A stretch of 22,051 nucleotides of DNA from a virus, in the IMG/VR virus record IMGVR_UViG_3300045911_000278, positions 1 through 22,051 of that record. The stretch is one strand, 5' to 3'. Below, in pieces: positions 6,371 to 13,982 of this stretch (positions within the stretch are counted from its first letter, which is position 1; each line of letters starts with the position of its first letter). The notes under the pieces are model-generated. The model did no database searches. It had not been told where the DNA came from and was given only the letters and a program-made list of their open reading frames with translations. The translations under genes were made by a program, and so were the position numbers.

Positions 6371-7258
6371 TTATTTATTTTTGTTAATTTCTTTATTTAA
6401 ATTTTTTAAAACTGATTGTATTTTTTGTTGTTTTGATTCATAATTTACTCTTATGTTTCCTTTATTAGCATACACTAAAGAAATAACAAATTCGCAATAC
6501 ATATTATCTTTCCCTTTAACAGTACGTACACCTCTAATAGCAAAAGAAGGTATGTTAAATTTTGTTAATATTTCTTTTTCTAATTCATATTTGATTTTAT
6601 ATGCTTGTTCTTTAGCCTTTTCTCTTGTAAATTGATTTTGTTGTGAAGGTTCTTCTACTTCAAATCTTAAATCTAAATGCCAAATATCTCCTGACCCATC
6701 AATGTTAATTACTTCAAGGTCTTTAAATTTCTTTTTAATAATAGCTAATATCTCTGTTATTAAAGGGTTATCTTTAAACTTAGTAATTTGTGTTAAACCA
6801 AACTCGGAACCTGTAGCTTCGTTAATAATATTAAAGTTTTTATTAATATTATCAATTAACTCATTACCTCTTTTTAAAGCACTATCTAAATTATCAAACA
6901 ATTCATCATCTCCTAACACATCATATAATTGATCTTTTATTTTTTTTAACTTATCTAAAAGCTCTTCTGCTGATTTTATCTCGTTTTTATTTTTCGGTAA
7001 ACTCCAAGTACCTTCTTGCAATGAATCAGTAGCTTGGTTGTTTATAACCGAATATATAAATTCTTCTAACTCTTCAATATCAACTTCACCTTCATCAGTT
7101 AATTGAGAAGACCAATCCCAATAAAACTCTTTTAATTGTTCTAAATCGTTTTTATCTGCAATTTGCATAAACTCAGAAATTTCTTTATAAGTTAATTTGC
7201 TGTTTCCAAACATTCCTTGTGCGACATCTTGTAAAAATTTTTCTAATACTTCTTTCAT
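6371..7258 (-). CDS. Unknown phage protein with GTW...GDDELFD module
   Basis: 295 residues in three parts. Residues 1-75 are helical and acidic (FLQDVAQGMFGNSKLTYKEI). Residues about 82-125 contain EGTWSLPKN, then LYDVLGDDELFDNL. I recall this pairing of GTW-x-LP with GDDELFD as a recurring short domain in proteins of marine T4-like phages, of unknown function. Residues 150-295 form an alpha/beta domain with VINIDGSGDIWHLDLRFEVE, then SFAIRGVRTVKGKDNMYCEF. There is no signal peptide or membrane helix. It starts upstream of, and is probably co-transcribed with, the DUF4258-like gene 14 bases away. Likely a virion or virion-associated protein, from context. Confidence 0.65.
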   Translation of the reverse strand: MKEVLEKFLQDVAQGMFGNSKLTYKEISEFMQIADKNDLEQLKEFYWDWSSQLTDEGEVDIEELEEFIYSVINNQATDSLQEGTWSLPKNKNEIKSAEELLDKLKKIKDQLYDVLGDDELFDNLDSALKRGNELIDNINKNFNIINEATGSEFGLTQITKFKDNPLITEILAIIKKKFKDLEVINIDGSGDIWHLDLRFEVEEPSQQNQFTREKAKEQAYKIKYELEKEILTKFNIPSFAIRGVRTVKGKDNMYCEFVISLVYANKGNIRVNYESKQQKIQSVLKNLNKEINKNK

Positions 7259-7269
7259 TTGTTATATGA

Positions 7270-7279
7270 TTTAAATATT
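7270..7279 (-). promoter_or_regulatory. AATATTTAAA element, candidate phage promoter
   Basis: Leftward-reading AATATTTAAA only 11 bases before the start codon at 7258. This is the shortest spacing in the set; if it is a promoter the transcript would have almost no leader. Confidence 0.25.
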
Positions 7280-7283
7280 TTTA

Positions 7284-7766
7284 TTATAACTTCCAAGGTT
7301 CATATATTGTTTGACCTCTTTGATTTTTTTTTGCTTTTAAAATTTGTTTTCTGTTTCCGCTTCTTTTATAAGAAACGTGTACCCATTGAGGTGTACCATC
7401 AGGGTTATCAAATTCCCAAATTAATTGGTCGAAATCTAAATTTAATCGTATATAGTCAAATATTTGTTTGTTATTAATTTTACCGAAAATATCCGCATCA
7501 ATATCCATTGCTTCACCTGTACAATGTTGTGAGTTTGCTGCTCCACCTATTGCTTTGTTTAACTTAGGGCTTCTATAAAATGAAGAAATAGCAATAGGAG
7601 TATTAAAATGTGCACGTAAGGGTTCAAATACTTTTGTAGCTAATAATTGCATATTAGCAAAATGTTCTGGGGTAGGTGTATTATCTATATTCTTCCTTTG
7701 TGCAGTTTGACTTTTAATTGCTTCTGCTAATGTAATATTAGGGGAAACTCTATTAGGTAAACTCAT
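7284..7766 (-). CDS. Peptidase M15-type peptidoglycan carboxypeptidase
   Basis: 160 residues, one domain, matching the Peptidase_M15_3 type. Hallmarks are ITLAEAIKSQTA at the N-terminus, PIAISSFYRSPKLNKAIGG (57-75), the zinc motif SQHCTGEAMDID with His81 and Asp88, the catalytic-Glu region LIWEF (Glu118), and QWVHVSY with the third zinc ligand His130. Members cleave peptide bonds of peptidoglycan stem peptides. There is no signal peptide. In a tail-gene region it may be a virion-associated enzyme that opens the wall during injection, or a cytoplasmic endolysin needing a holin. A terminator lies upstream and a GATATTTATT element 17 bases before the start, so it is probably transcribed separately from the genes on its 5' side. 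Confidence 0.88.
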   Translation of the reverse strand: MSLPNRVSPNITLAEAIKSQTAQRKNIDNTPTPEHFANMQLLATKVFEPLRAHFNTPIAISSFYRSPKLNKAIGGAANSQHCTGEAMDIDADIFGKINNKQIFDYIRLNLDFDQLIWEFDNPDGTPQWVHVSYKRSGNRKQILKAKKNQRGQTIYEPWKL

Positions 7767-7783
7767 TGTGTTACTTATTTTAA

Positions 7784-7793
7784 AATAAATATC
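7784..7793 (-). promoter_or_regulatory. GATATTTATT element, candidate promoter of the M15 peptidase gene
   Basis: Leftward-reading GATATTTATT, 17 bases before the start codon at 7766 and just after the terminator at 7801-7837, where a new promoter is expected. Confidence 0.35.
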
Positions 7794-7800
7794 AATTAAC

Positions 7801-7837
7801 TAAAAAAAAGAAAGAATAGTTTTAAACTATTCTTTCT
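7801..7837 (-). terminator. Rho-independent terminator
   Basis: Arms AGAAAGAATAGTTT / AAACTATTCTTTCT (14 bp, one central base), followed leftward by eight T residues. It lies 24 bases past the stop of the gene ending at 7862 and closes the unit 7862-9277. Confidence 0.88.
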
Positions 7838-7861
7838 AAAAAATTCACAAGTTAAATTGTT

Positions 7862-8464
7862 TTAAATTTTTTTTGTTACTGCTTCTAATTCATCTGCAGC
7901 TAGTGAAAAATCTTTAACTGATTTAAAAAACGAACTTAATGTATTTTTTACCCAATCCCAAGCACCTCTAACTGTATCTAAAACGCCTTCATTTACTTTA
8001 TTTCCTTTATCTAATTTAAGAGAATAATGCTCAGCTGTATCTCTATATTCTGTTAAAGATTTTTTCATCTCTAATAATACATTTCTTGTTGCTTCGTTTA
8101 CTTTTGTTAAACTAGTTTCCCACAGTTGCTTATAACTTGGAGGAAATTCTTTATTCTTAGCACCTGCTACAATTTTGGCAACAGCATTGTCTACTTTATG
8201 TGTTTTAATATCTAAAGCTTTCATGATTTTATAAACCTTATCCTCTAACTCAGAAGCGTTTTTTAATTTATCTGCAATCATAGCTTCAAATGCTGCTTTA
8301 TGATCTTCTATTTCTTTTGTTAATCTAGACCACTCTTTTATTTTATTAGTTAATAGATCAATAGAATATTCTTCTTCGTTTTCTTTATAAATAACTTTCT
8401 TACCAGTTAACTTTTCGATCTTAGTTTCTAATAAAGCTATTTGTAGTTTTTTTAATTTGCTCAT
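7862..8464 (-). CDS. Helical protein with N-terminal LTGKKV leader module
   Basis: 200 residues, almost entirely helical and highly charged. Residues 11-28 (LLETKIEKLTGKKVIYKE) closely match residues 10-27 of the next gene upstream, and similar modules occur in three other proteins of the window. The middle is coiled-coil-like (DHKAAFEAMIADKLKNASEL). The C-terminus has an amphipathic stretch (VRGAWDWVKNTLSSFFKS). No enzyme motif. A shared N-terminal leader on otherwise different small helical proteins recalls the capsid-targeting leaders of T4 internal and scaffold proteins, so a packaged internal protein is my leading guess. Together with 8486-8965 and 8996-9277 it forms a three-gene unit between terminators. 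Confidence 0.7.
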   Translation of the reverse strand: MSKLKKLQIALLETKIEKLTGKKVIYKENEEEYSIDLLTNKIKEWSRLTKEIEDHKAAFEAMIADKLKNASELEDKVYKIMKALDIKTHKVDNAVAKIVAGAKNKEFPPSYKQLWETSLTKVNEATRNVLLEMKKSLTEYRDTAEHYSLKLDKGNKVNEGVLDTVRGAWDWVKNTLSSFFKSVKDFSLAADELEAVTKKI

Positions 8465-8485
8465 TAGTCTATTTTTTTAATTTGC

Positions 8486-8965
8486 TTATAAGCTTTTTTG
8501 GTCAAAAATTTTATTTAAAATAGTTTTGTCAAACTTTTCAGCTTTAATAGTATTATTAGTAAATGCTGCAAGTCTTGATAATTGTTTTACTAAAAAAGAA
8601 ATTCTCTCTGTTAATACAGAAAAATCTTCATTAGATGCTGTAGCTCCAGTTGCAATTTGTTTCTTTATTGCTCTTAATTGTGTTGTTGCTTTATCAATTT
8701 CTGCTAATGTATTATTAACATAATCTTCTATTTCTTTAATAACAGAAGTAGGTATAATGTTTCCTAAAATAGGTTCATTAGCATTAGAAGTAGCTGCTTT
8801 AGTTTCTTTAGATTCTTTCTCTTTAGAAGTTTTTTCTTCTTTTTTTGCTTCTGTTAAAGTTGATTTGCAAGAACAATTTACTTTTTCTTTATAAACAATT
8901 TTTTTGCCTGTTAACTTTTCAATTTTAGCTTCTAATAAAGCTATTGTTTTATCTTTGTTTTTCAT
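8486..8965 (-). CDS. Helical protein with N-terminal LTGKKI leader module
   Basis: 159 residues. The leader LLEAKIEKLTGKKIVYKE (10-27) is nearly identical to that of the following gene, and the DNA is alike too, so a recent partial duplication is likely. Next comes a C-S-C-K pair of cysteines (about 30-33), then a low-complexity Lys/Glu/Ser/Thr/Ala linker (35-62), then a helical region (SVIKEIEDYVNNTLAEIDKA and onward). No family recognised. The layout leader, disordered linker, helical body would suit a packaged or scaffold-type protein. A TATAAATA string, identical to the T4 late promoter consensus, lies 27 bases upstream. Confidence 0.7.
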   Translation of the reverse strand: MKNKDKTIALLEAKIEKLTGKKIVYKEKVNCSCKSTLTEAKKEEKTSKEKESKETKAATSNANEPILGNIIPTSVIKEIEDYVNNTLAEIDKATTQLRAIKKQIATGATASNEDFSVLTERISFLVKQLSRLAAFTNNTIKAEKFDKTILNKIFDQKSL

Positions 8966-8977
8966 TATTATTAACTG

Positions 8978-9000
8978 ATTTATTTATTTATTTATTTATA
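8978..9000 (-). promoter_or_regulatory. TATAAATA in an AAAT tandem tract, possible late promoter
   Basis: The leftward strand reads TATAAATA (9000-8993) and continues as four more AAAT repeats. TATAAATA is the T4 late promoter -10 consensus, and it sits 27 bases before the start at 8965. It also overlaps the stop of the upstream gene. The tract could be a slippage-prone repeat only. Confidence 0.35.
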
Positions 9001-9277
9001 TGTTTGTTTCTTGATGAATACGTTTTGCTAATATTTGTATTTCTGCAATTGCTTTACCACAATGATTATATATACTATCTAACTCTGTTTTATATGCTTG
9101 TTGATACATATTAGGCATTTGTATATATATATTTGCTTGAGCGTCTTGTAATGCTTTTCTAGCTTCATCTAATAAATTAAATACATCTTTAACTTTATCC
9201 CCTTCTGCTTCTACTAATTGTACTTTTTTAATACTCTCTTCAATAACTTTTTGTATTTTAATTTCTTTATTTTTCAT
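8996..9277 (-). CDS. Small helical protein with degenerate leader
   Basis: 93 residues from the ATG at 9277. The reading frame stays open 27 bases further to a TTG, but the ATG has the better A-rich upstream context. The protein is helical throughout (NLLDEARKALQDAQANIYIQ). Its first 26 residues end in SIKKVQLVEAEG, which resembles the tail of the LTGKKV module (K-K-V-x-L-V-E) found in neighbouring proteins, so it may be a diverged member. First gene of the unit 7862-9277, with a GATATTTAAA element 15 bases upstream. Confidence 0.65.
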   Translation of the reverse strand: MKNKEIKIQKVIEESIKKVQLVEAEGDKVKDVFNLLDEARKALQDAQANIYIQMPNMYQQAYKTELDSIYNHCGKAIAEIQILAKRIHQETNI

Positions 9278-9292
9278 TAAGAAAAGTTTTTC

Positions 9293-9302
9293 TTTAAATA
9301 TC
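9293..9302 (-). promoter_or_regulatory. GATATTTAAA element, candidate phage promoter
   Basis: Leftward-reading GATATTTAAA, 15 bases before the start at 9277 and directly after the sheath gene terminator. Its context GATATTTAAAGAAAAA is repeated exactly before the gene at 19556. Confidence 0.4.
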
Positions 9303-9312
9303 AAGATTTAGT

Positions 9313-9349
9313 AAAAAAAAAATAAAACCCAGAAACATTTCTGGGTTTT
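9313..9349 (-). terminator. Rho-independent terminator after the tail sheath gene
   Basis: Arms AAAACCCAGAAA / TTTCTGGGTTTT with a two-base loop, followed leftward by a T-rich run. It starts 28 bases past the sheath stop codon. Confidence 0.9.
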
Positions 9350-9376
9350 ATAAACTAATTATTAAAACTTAAAAAA

Positions 9377-12208
9377 TTATTGATTGAATTCTAATGTACC
9401 GTTTCTTAAAACAAACTCGATTACGATTCTTTCAACAGGATATAGAGGTACAATTTCTACCACTCCATACAATGTTGTTCTATCTTCTTCTTGGTCTACA
9501 ACTGTTACTTTAAACTCCTCTAATCCATTTAGTTTTTTAATTCTTTCGAAAATCGGAGTCACTGCATTAACAAAAGCGTTACGTAAACTAGCATTGTTTA
9601 ATTGATGTAAAATAGGTCTTAAACTTTGATTAAGGGCCTTTTTAGCATATCCTAATAACAATCTATTATGTACAAAAGATAAAGCAGATAATACTTCTTG
9701 TGTTGTGCGAGATTCAGTAATTTCAAAACCTGATCCCGGAAACTCAGTAATAGGATTAATATTAGCTGATTTTAGTATTTCTCTGTCTCCTATTTTCATA
9801 CGCTTTCTAGTACGTACTAAATTACCTGTTACAGTTCTCAATGAACCTGCAGGTGGTTGCCATACTTGTTCATTGGTTGCGGTAGAAGCTATCGTTGCTA
9901 AAGCAATAATAGAAGGTGGAAGCCAAACATTTGTTTTGTTAATGTTATCTTCTATTTGCACCCATGGGAAATATATAGCTGTGAAATTAGATTTAATATT
10001 AGATGTTTCTAAATCTAATTTAGCATTTTGTGGAATAGGGTCAATGTCATATCTAAAATCAGGAATATACAAAGCATCTCCGCGAGAAGTTACCATTTCT
10101 AAAGTAGCTTCTACAGCAGCTGAATGATCTTGGAAGTTTAAATCTGGAGTTACTAATACAGAAAAATCAGTAACTAAACTTTCCTTATCAGATAGTACAT
10201 CTAATGCTATTTTTAAAGCTTCATAATCTTTAGAAAGTGGATTTCCCCACGCTCTTTCACTATATACATTAAATCCATCAAAACCTCCTGCAAATGCAAC
10301 AACATAATTACAACGAGCTGCTTTAGCAGACCCTGTTACTTGAGTAGTGTTGTTTTGAGAAACATAATAAATACTTGGATCTGCTACTGTAAACAATGCA
10401 CTATTAATATTGTTATTGCTATTTGGATTTAAATGAAATCCTTTTCCAGTAGATGTACTTGTATTTGCTGTATTTTTAAACGATAATATATCAGTATGTA
10501 ATGTTTGGAACATATTAGTTCTATTATTAGCTAAACCTAAAGTTTGTTTACTTAGTGGTTTAGTTAAATCATATTGCGTTGTCCAAACAACATCAGGTAA
10601 TGTTAAACCTGCTACGTTTACATACCCCTCTACTCCATATGGAAGAGCATCATCCGGAATAGTATCTGTTTCATTTAACTCAACAAAGATATATTTAGAT
10701 TTTAACTCAAATGTCTCTCCGTCTCCTATTCTTCTTGCAATATAATTATCTGACTTAGGATTTAAAGTTAAATTTCTAAACGCTTCTAAAATTGTTTTAG
10801 ACGTATCTTCTCTATCATTAAATGATCTTACAAGTAAATCAAAAGAACCTTTTCCTAAATTTCCGTCAGGATTAATATTAGCAATTTCAATTTTAATTTC
10901 TGTGTTAGCATTATCACCATCAGAAATACTCCATAAACGGAATAATCTTTTAACATCTCCGTTAGTATCAGCATCAGATACAAACCAAGGAGTAATAGGT
11001 GTTTGGTATTCTATTTCTGATCCAGGTCCTCCTAAATTGGTTACCTCTGGTTCCCATGTAGGAATAAATACCCTTTGAACACTGCCTGCATTAGTTACAG
11101 TTCCCGAGGTAATAACCGGTGTTGTTAATGCACTATCTACATATAAATCAAAAGTAGTACCTGAAACATTTCCTACATACCAAGTATGGTTATTTAAAGA
11201 AGTTACGCCACTAACGTTTGTTACTGTACCTCCAACTACACCTGTAAATTTAACCGGTGTTCCGTTTATATATCCGTGAGGTGTTGTAAACGACACAGTT
11301 GTAGGATTACCAGTAGTAATAGTTGATGCTGATTGGGAAGGATATGTAAATCCAATTTGAGTAGTGATATCTCCTGTTAAAATATTTAAAAAATTCTGAG
11401 ATGCAGGAGAGCCGGGATAGCGATATGCAGGCGTGCCTGTAGCTAAAGTTTTTCTAGGTATAGAAGGAAATACAAAATCAACCCATAAAGGAGAAACAAT
11501 CCCTGCTACTTTGGTATTATCACGAGGATTAGTTCCAAATACATTAGCTATATATTCTTTTGTTCCTGGTCTTAAAGAACAATTAACTGTAATTGGTGGA
11601 TATAAAGTTGGATTAGTAAAATTAATTTGTACTCCAAATAAATCATCAGTAGCCCCTGTACTACCATCTCTCTGAGTTGTTGGAACAATTTCAACATAAC
11701 TTATTGTTCCATATTGTGTAAATGCTACTCTTCTTGGTTTTAAAATAGCTGCTATTGATTCCATAGGAGCAGTCAATGGTGATGTGTATGGTCCACCTGT
11801 TGGCGTTGCTGGTGTTGCCCCAGTAATTGCATATACAATTGTAAATGTTTTTCCTATTCCAGTGTTAGGGTCGGGTGTATTAGGCGGTGCTGGGGGAGGT
11901 AAAAACCCTTGTGTTTCATTATATCCTTCTAAACCTAAGATTCTTACTTCTTTATAATTATTTGCTTGTTGTAAGAACTCTCTAGCATAATAAGAACTAG
12001 GATATAAAGGATTTAGATCACCCATTCTTACAACTCTGTCTCCAAATGATGAAGAAGTCATTACTTCAAAAGCAGGACCCTTTTCTGTTAATCCGATCAT
12101 TGCACCAGCAAATACACCGGCAGCTTGTTGTACAACGGTTAAATCTGTCTCTTTGAAGTAAATCCCACTTGAGATATTAGTAATTGATTTTAAAGTTGAT
12201 GTTGCCAT
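9377..12208 (-). CDS. Tail sheath protein (T4 gp18-like), enlarged
   Basis: 943 residues, against about 660 in T4 gp18. The N-terminus is typical (GIYFKETDLTVVQQAAG, then FAGAMIGLTEKGPAF and an F/A-R-E-F-L-Q region). The conserved C-terminal sheath domain is clear: PPSIIALATIA, RTVTGNLVRTRKRMKIGDRE, then ALSFVHNRLLLGYAKKAL, and the final VVEIVPLYPVERIVIEFVL. Extra length sits in the first half: a Pro/Gly/Thr-rich stretch (102-148) and a beta-rich insert at about 295-375 with TTPHGYINGTPVKFTGVVGG and VSGTTFDLYVDSA. I recall that H-G-y-x-x-G-x-x-V pattern from phage structural proteins and FCCH-like beta domains. The protein should polymerise around the tube and contract. It has its own upstream element and downstream terminator, which suits high expression. 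Confidence 0.92.
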   Translation of the reverse strand: MATSTLKSITNISSGIYFKETDLTVVQQAAGVFAGAMIGLTEKGPAFEVMTSSSFGDRVVRMGDLNPLYPSSYYAREFLQQANNYKEVRILGLEGYNETQGFLPPPAPPNTPDPNTGIGKTFTIVYAITGATPATPTGGPYTSPLTAPMESIAAILKPRRVAFTQYGTISYVEIVPTTQRDGSTGATDDLFGVQINFTNPTLYPPITVNCSLRPGTKEYIANVFGTNPRDNTKVAGIVSPLWVDFVFPSIPRKTLATGTPAYRYPGSPASQNFLNILTGDITTQIGFTYPSQSASTITTGNPTTVSFTTPHGYINGTPVKFTGVVGGTVTNVSGVTSLNNHTWYVGNVSGTTFDLYVDSALTTPVITSGTVTNAGSVQRVFIPTWEPEVTNLGGPGSEIEYQTPITPWFVSDADTNGDVKRLFRLWSISDGDNANTEIKIEIANINPDGNLGKGSFDLLVRSFNDREDTSKTILEAFRNLTLNPKSDNYIARRIGDGETFELKSKYIFVELNETDTIPDDALPYGVEGYVNVAGLTLPDVVWTTQYDLTKPLSKQTLGLANNRTNMFQTLHTDILSFKNTANTSTSTGKGFHLNPNSNNNINSALFTVADPSIYYVSQNNTTQVTGSAKAARCNYVVAFAGGFDGFNVYSERAWGNPLSKDYEALKIALDVLSDKESLVTDFSVLVTPDLNFQDHSAAVEATLEMVTSRGDALYIPDFRYDIDPIPQNAKLDLETSNIKSNFTAIYFPWVQIEDNINKTNVWLPPSIIALATIASTATNEQVWQPPAGSLRTVTGNLVRTRKRMKIGDREILKSANINPITEFPGSGFEITESRTTQEVLSALSFVHNRLLLGYAKKALNQSLRPILHQLNNASLRNAFVNAVTPIFERIKKLNGLEEFKVTVVDQEEDRTTLYGVVEIVPLYPVERIVIEFVLRNGTLEFNQ

Positions 12209-12233
12209 TTAATATATAATTTTTCTATTTTTT

Positions 12234-12243
12234 ATTAAATATC
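12234..12243 (-). promoter_or_regulatory. GATATTTAAT element, candidate sheath promoter
   Basis: Leftward-reading GATATTTAAT, 25 bases before the sheath start codon, in the 74-base gap after the gp15-like gene. Confidence 0.35.
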
Positions 12244-12282
12244 GAGTTTCTATAAAACTAACTAAGAAACTTATAATTATAC

Positions 12283-13092
12283 TTATTCCAAATTTGTCTT
12301 ATCTATAGTTATAGTTGGATATCGTCCTTCAATTTTAGAAACTTCTTGTAAAATATTACCACTCTTTTCTCCAATTTGTAAAACCCAAGTGTTTGGTCTT
12401 TCACGCTTTTGTACTTGCGACATATCTCTTAAATAACATATTACTCCTACTTCATATGTTAAAGTATATAATGTCATACCATTAGCTCCCTCTCTTTCTA
12501 CTACTTCTAAATCATTAGGTTTTTCAGAGTTTTCTGGTTGTATTTCAAATCGTTCGTTATCTACTATAATAATATTGCGCTTATTTTTAAAATATTCTAA
12601 CATAAATTCTTCAAACGTGTTTATATTTTCCCTTAATGTAGTAGTAAATTTCATAGTATATGTAGCTTTTAATAGTTGTGGTGGTGGCATAATATATTCT
12701 TCATAAACCACACCTTGTGCTTTTGTTTTGGGGATAACATATATTAAAGGTTTATTAGAAGGAGAAGTTCTAGTTAAAGGACTTGTATTATTTCTCCATA
12801 AAGTAAAATATGGAAATTTTATATACCCATCTTTCCCGAATTGGTCTGGGATTTGGTGTTTAAAAGAAGCAATATCTGCATCTAATGGAATTAGATTTAA
12901 CGGTTTACCTGCTATGATAATTTTTCTATGAAAACTCTCCCATACTGCTTTATCTATATCTTCTAATGTAATATCTCTTAAGACAAAATTTGAATTATCA
13001 TCTACCAAATGACTAGGATTAAGAGGACTAGTTTCATTATATGTAGATACAACTTGTGGGTATAATTTTAATGTTCGCTTTTTAATAGCCAT
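12283..13092 (-). CDS. Tail completion / sheath terminator protein (T4 gp15-like)
   Basis: 269 residues, matching the 272 of T4 gp15 in size and position (between neck genes and sheath). The central part has VVYEEYIMPPPQLLKATYTM and TTTLRENINTFEEFMLEYF, then NIIIVDNERFEIQPE and a strand-rich TLYTLTYEVGVICYL. I associate this ordering with gp15-like proteins of T4-like phages. Such proteins cap the tail, end sheath polymerisation and join tail to neck. The assignment rests on gene order, length and these blocks. The first bases overlap the end of the gp14-like gene by 11 bases, so translation is coupled. Confidence 0.6.
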   Translation of the reverse strand: MAIKKRTLKLYPQVVSTYNETSPLNPSHLVDDNSNFVLRDITLEDIDKAVWESFHRKIIIAGKPLNLIPLDADIASFKHQIPDQFGKDGYIKFPYFTLWRNNTSPLTRTSPSNKPLIYVIPKTKAQGVVYEEYIMPPPQLLKATYTMKFTTTLRENINTFEEFMLEYFKNKRNIIIVDNERFEIQPENSEKPNDLEVVEREGANGMTLYTLTYEVGVICYLRDMSQVQKRERPNTWVLQIGEKSGNILQEVSKIEGRYPTITIDKTNLE

Positions 13093-13651
13093 TAGTTTTA
13101 TTAGTTTGTGAAGATCCAGTAATATCGTTTTTTGAACCTATATTTGAGGAATAATCTCCTGGTGGTATTAGTTGTTCATCTACTAATTCTATGCAATCAT
13201 ACTTAATATATACTGCTTCTTGGTCTGTTGCAATAGAGACCATATTCGCATCTAATATAGTTTTATTATAAATCATATAAATTCTATTTTTAATAGAAAA
13301 ACAATCTCCTAATTCTGGTTGTATGTTTAACTCTCTTAAATGATCTAAATAACAACTGAAATTTAGTTTCATAGTTTTATTAGGAATATCTTCTACAGTA
13401 ATTTCATCTCCTTCAATTAAATCAATAATACCTTTTACTTCTATACCTAGCGGATTAACCCATTTACGAACAATCAATTCTCCATAAAAATTTTTTTTAC
13501 TATTATTATAATCAACTTGGAAGTATAACACTGAAGTGTTAGTATGTTGTTCGGTTGCTTCTCTAGATACTTTTTTTAAATAATTAATATCTTTATTGCT
13601 GAACCACTCTTGCCCACTTTGTGAATTTCCGTCAAAATATTTAGTTGGCAT
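13082..13651 (-). CDS. Neck protein (T4 gp14-like)
   Basis: 189 residues. Features are a helical N-terminus (KDINYLKKVSREATEQHTN), a beta region (SVLYFQVDYN, then FYGELIVRKWVNPLGIEVKG), and the block NIQPELGDCFSIKNRIYMIY, which fits the G-D-x-F...Y-x-I pattern of gp14-type connector proteins. The C-terminal 25 residues are polar and probably disordered (SSNIGSKNDITGSSQTNKTN). T4 gp14 is longer (256 residues). Neck proteins seal the filled head and dock the tail. It overlaps both neighbours by 11 bases, a tightly coupled arrangement. Gene order supports the call more than sequence does. Confidence 0.55.
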   Translation of the reverse strand: MPTKYFDGNSQSGQEWFSNKDINYLKKVSREATEQHTNTSVLYFQVDYNNSKKNFYGELIVRKWVNPLGIEVKGIIDLIEGDEITVEDIPNKTMKLNFSCYLDHLRELNIQPELGDCFSIKNRIYMIYNKTILDANMVSIATDQEAVYIKYDCIELVDEQLIPPGDYSSNIGSKNDITGSSQTNKTNGY

Positions 13652-13967
13652 TTTTTAAATTATTTTTATAATTAGTGATAATTAACTTTAAAGCTTTTTT
13701 ATCTATAATTTTATTATCTGCCATAATGTTTAAAGCTAATTGTTTGATATTTTCTATATCAAATTGGGTTAATGTTTTATCTAAACTTTTAATAACATGA
13801 TACAATTTGTTAGGATAGATTAATTCAGAATCTTCCGATTCTACTAGTTTGACTTTCTTATTAGTTATCTTTTCTAACTTTTCAATTAAAACTCCTACTT
13901 TAGTTTGTGTAAGAGAAACTAAATCTAATTGAGAAGTTTTTGCTTTTTGTAATGTTTTCTTTCTCAT
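13641..13967 (-). CDS. Small protein with LEKITNKKV leader module, between neck genes
   Basis: 108 residues. After a basic N-terminus (MRKKTLQKAKTSQ) comes LIEKLEKITNKKVKLVE (27-43), the recurring module, whose L-V-E ending fits the L/I-x-E cleavage consensus of T4-type prohead proteases. The rest is helical (NKLYHVIKSLDKTLTQFDI, then ENIKQLALNIMADNK). That body resembles the C-terminal 65 residues of the protein at 5526-6356, where the module also precedes it, so both may share a two-part unit. It sits 15 bases after the gp13-like gene and overlaps the gp14-like gene. Function unknown; packaging in the head or neck is an inference. Confidence 0.65.
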   Translation of the reverse strand: MRKKTLQKAKTSQLDLVSLTQTKVGVLIEKLEKITNKKVKLVESEDSELIYPNKLYHVIKSLDKTLTQFDIENIKQLALNIMADNKIIDKKALKLIITNYKNNLKNAN

Positions 13968-13982
13968 TTTAAATCGATTAAA

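Noticed and set aside
9705-10127. Plus-strand open frame of 140 codons
   Set aside because: It is antisense to the well-supported tail sheath gene, with no sensible protein pattern.
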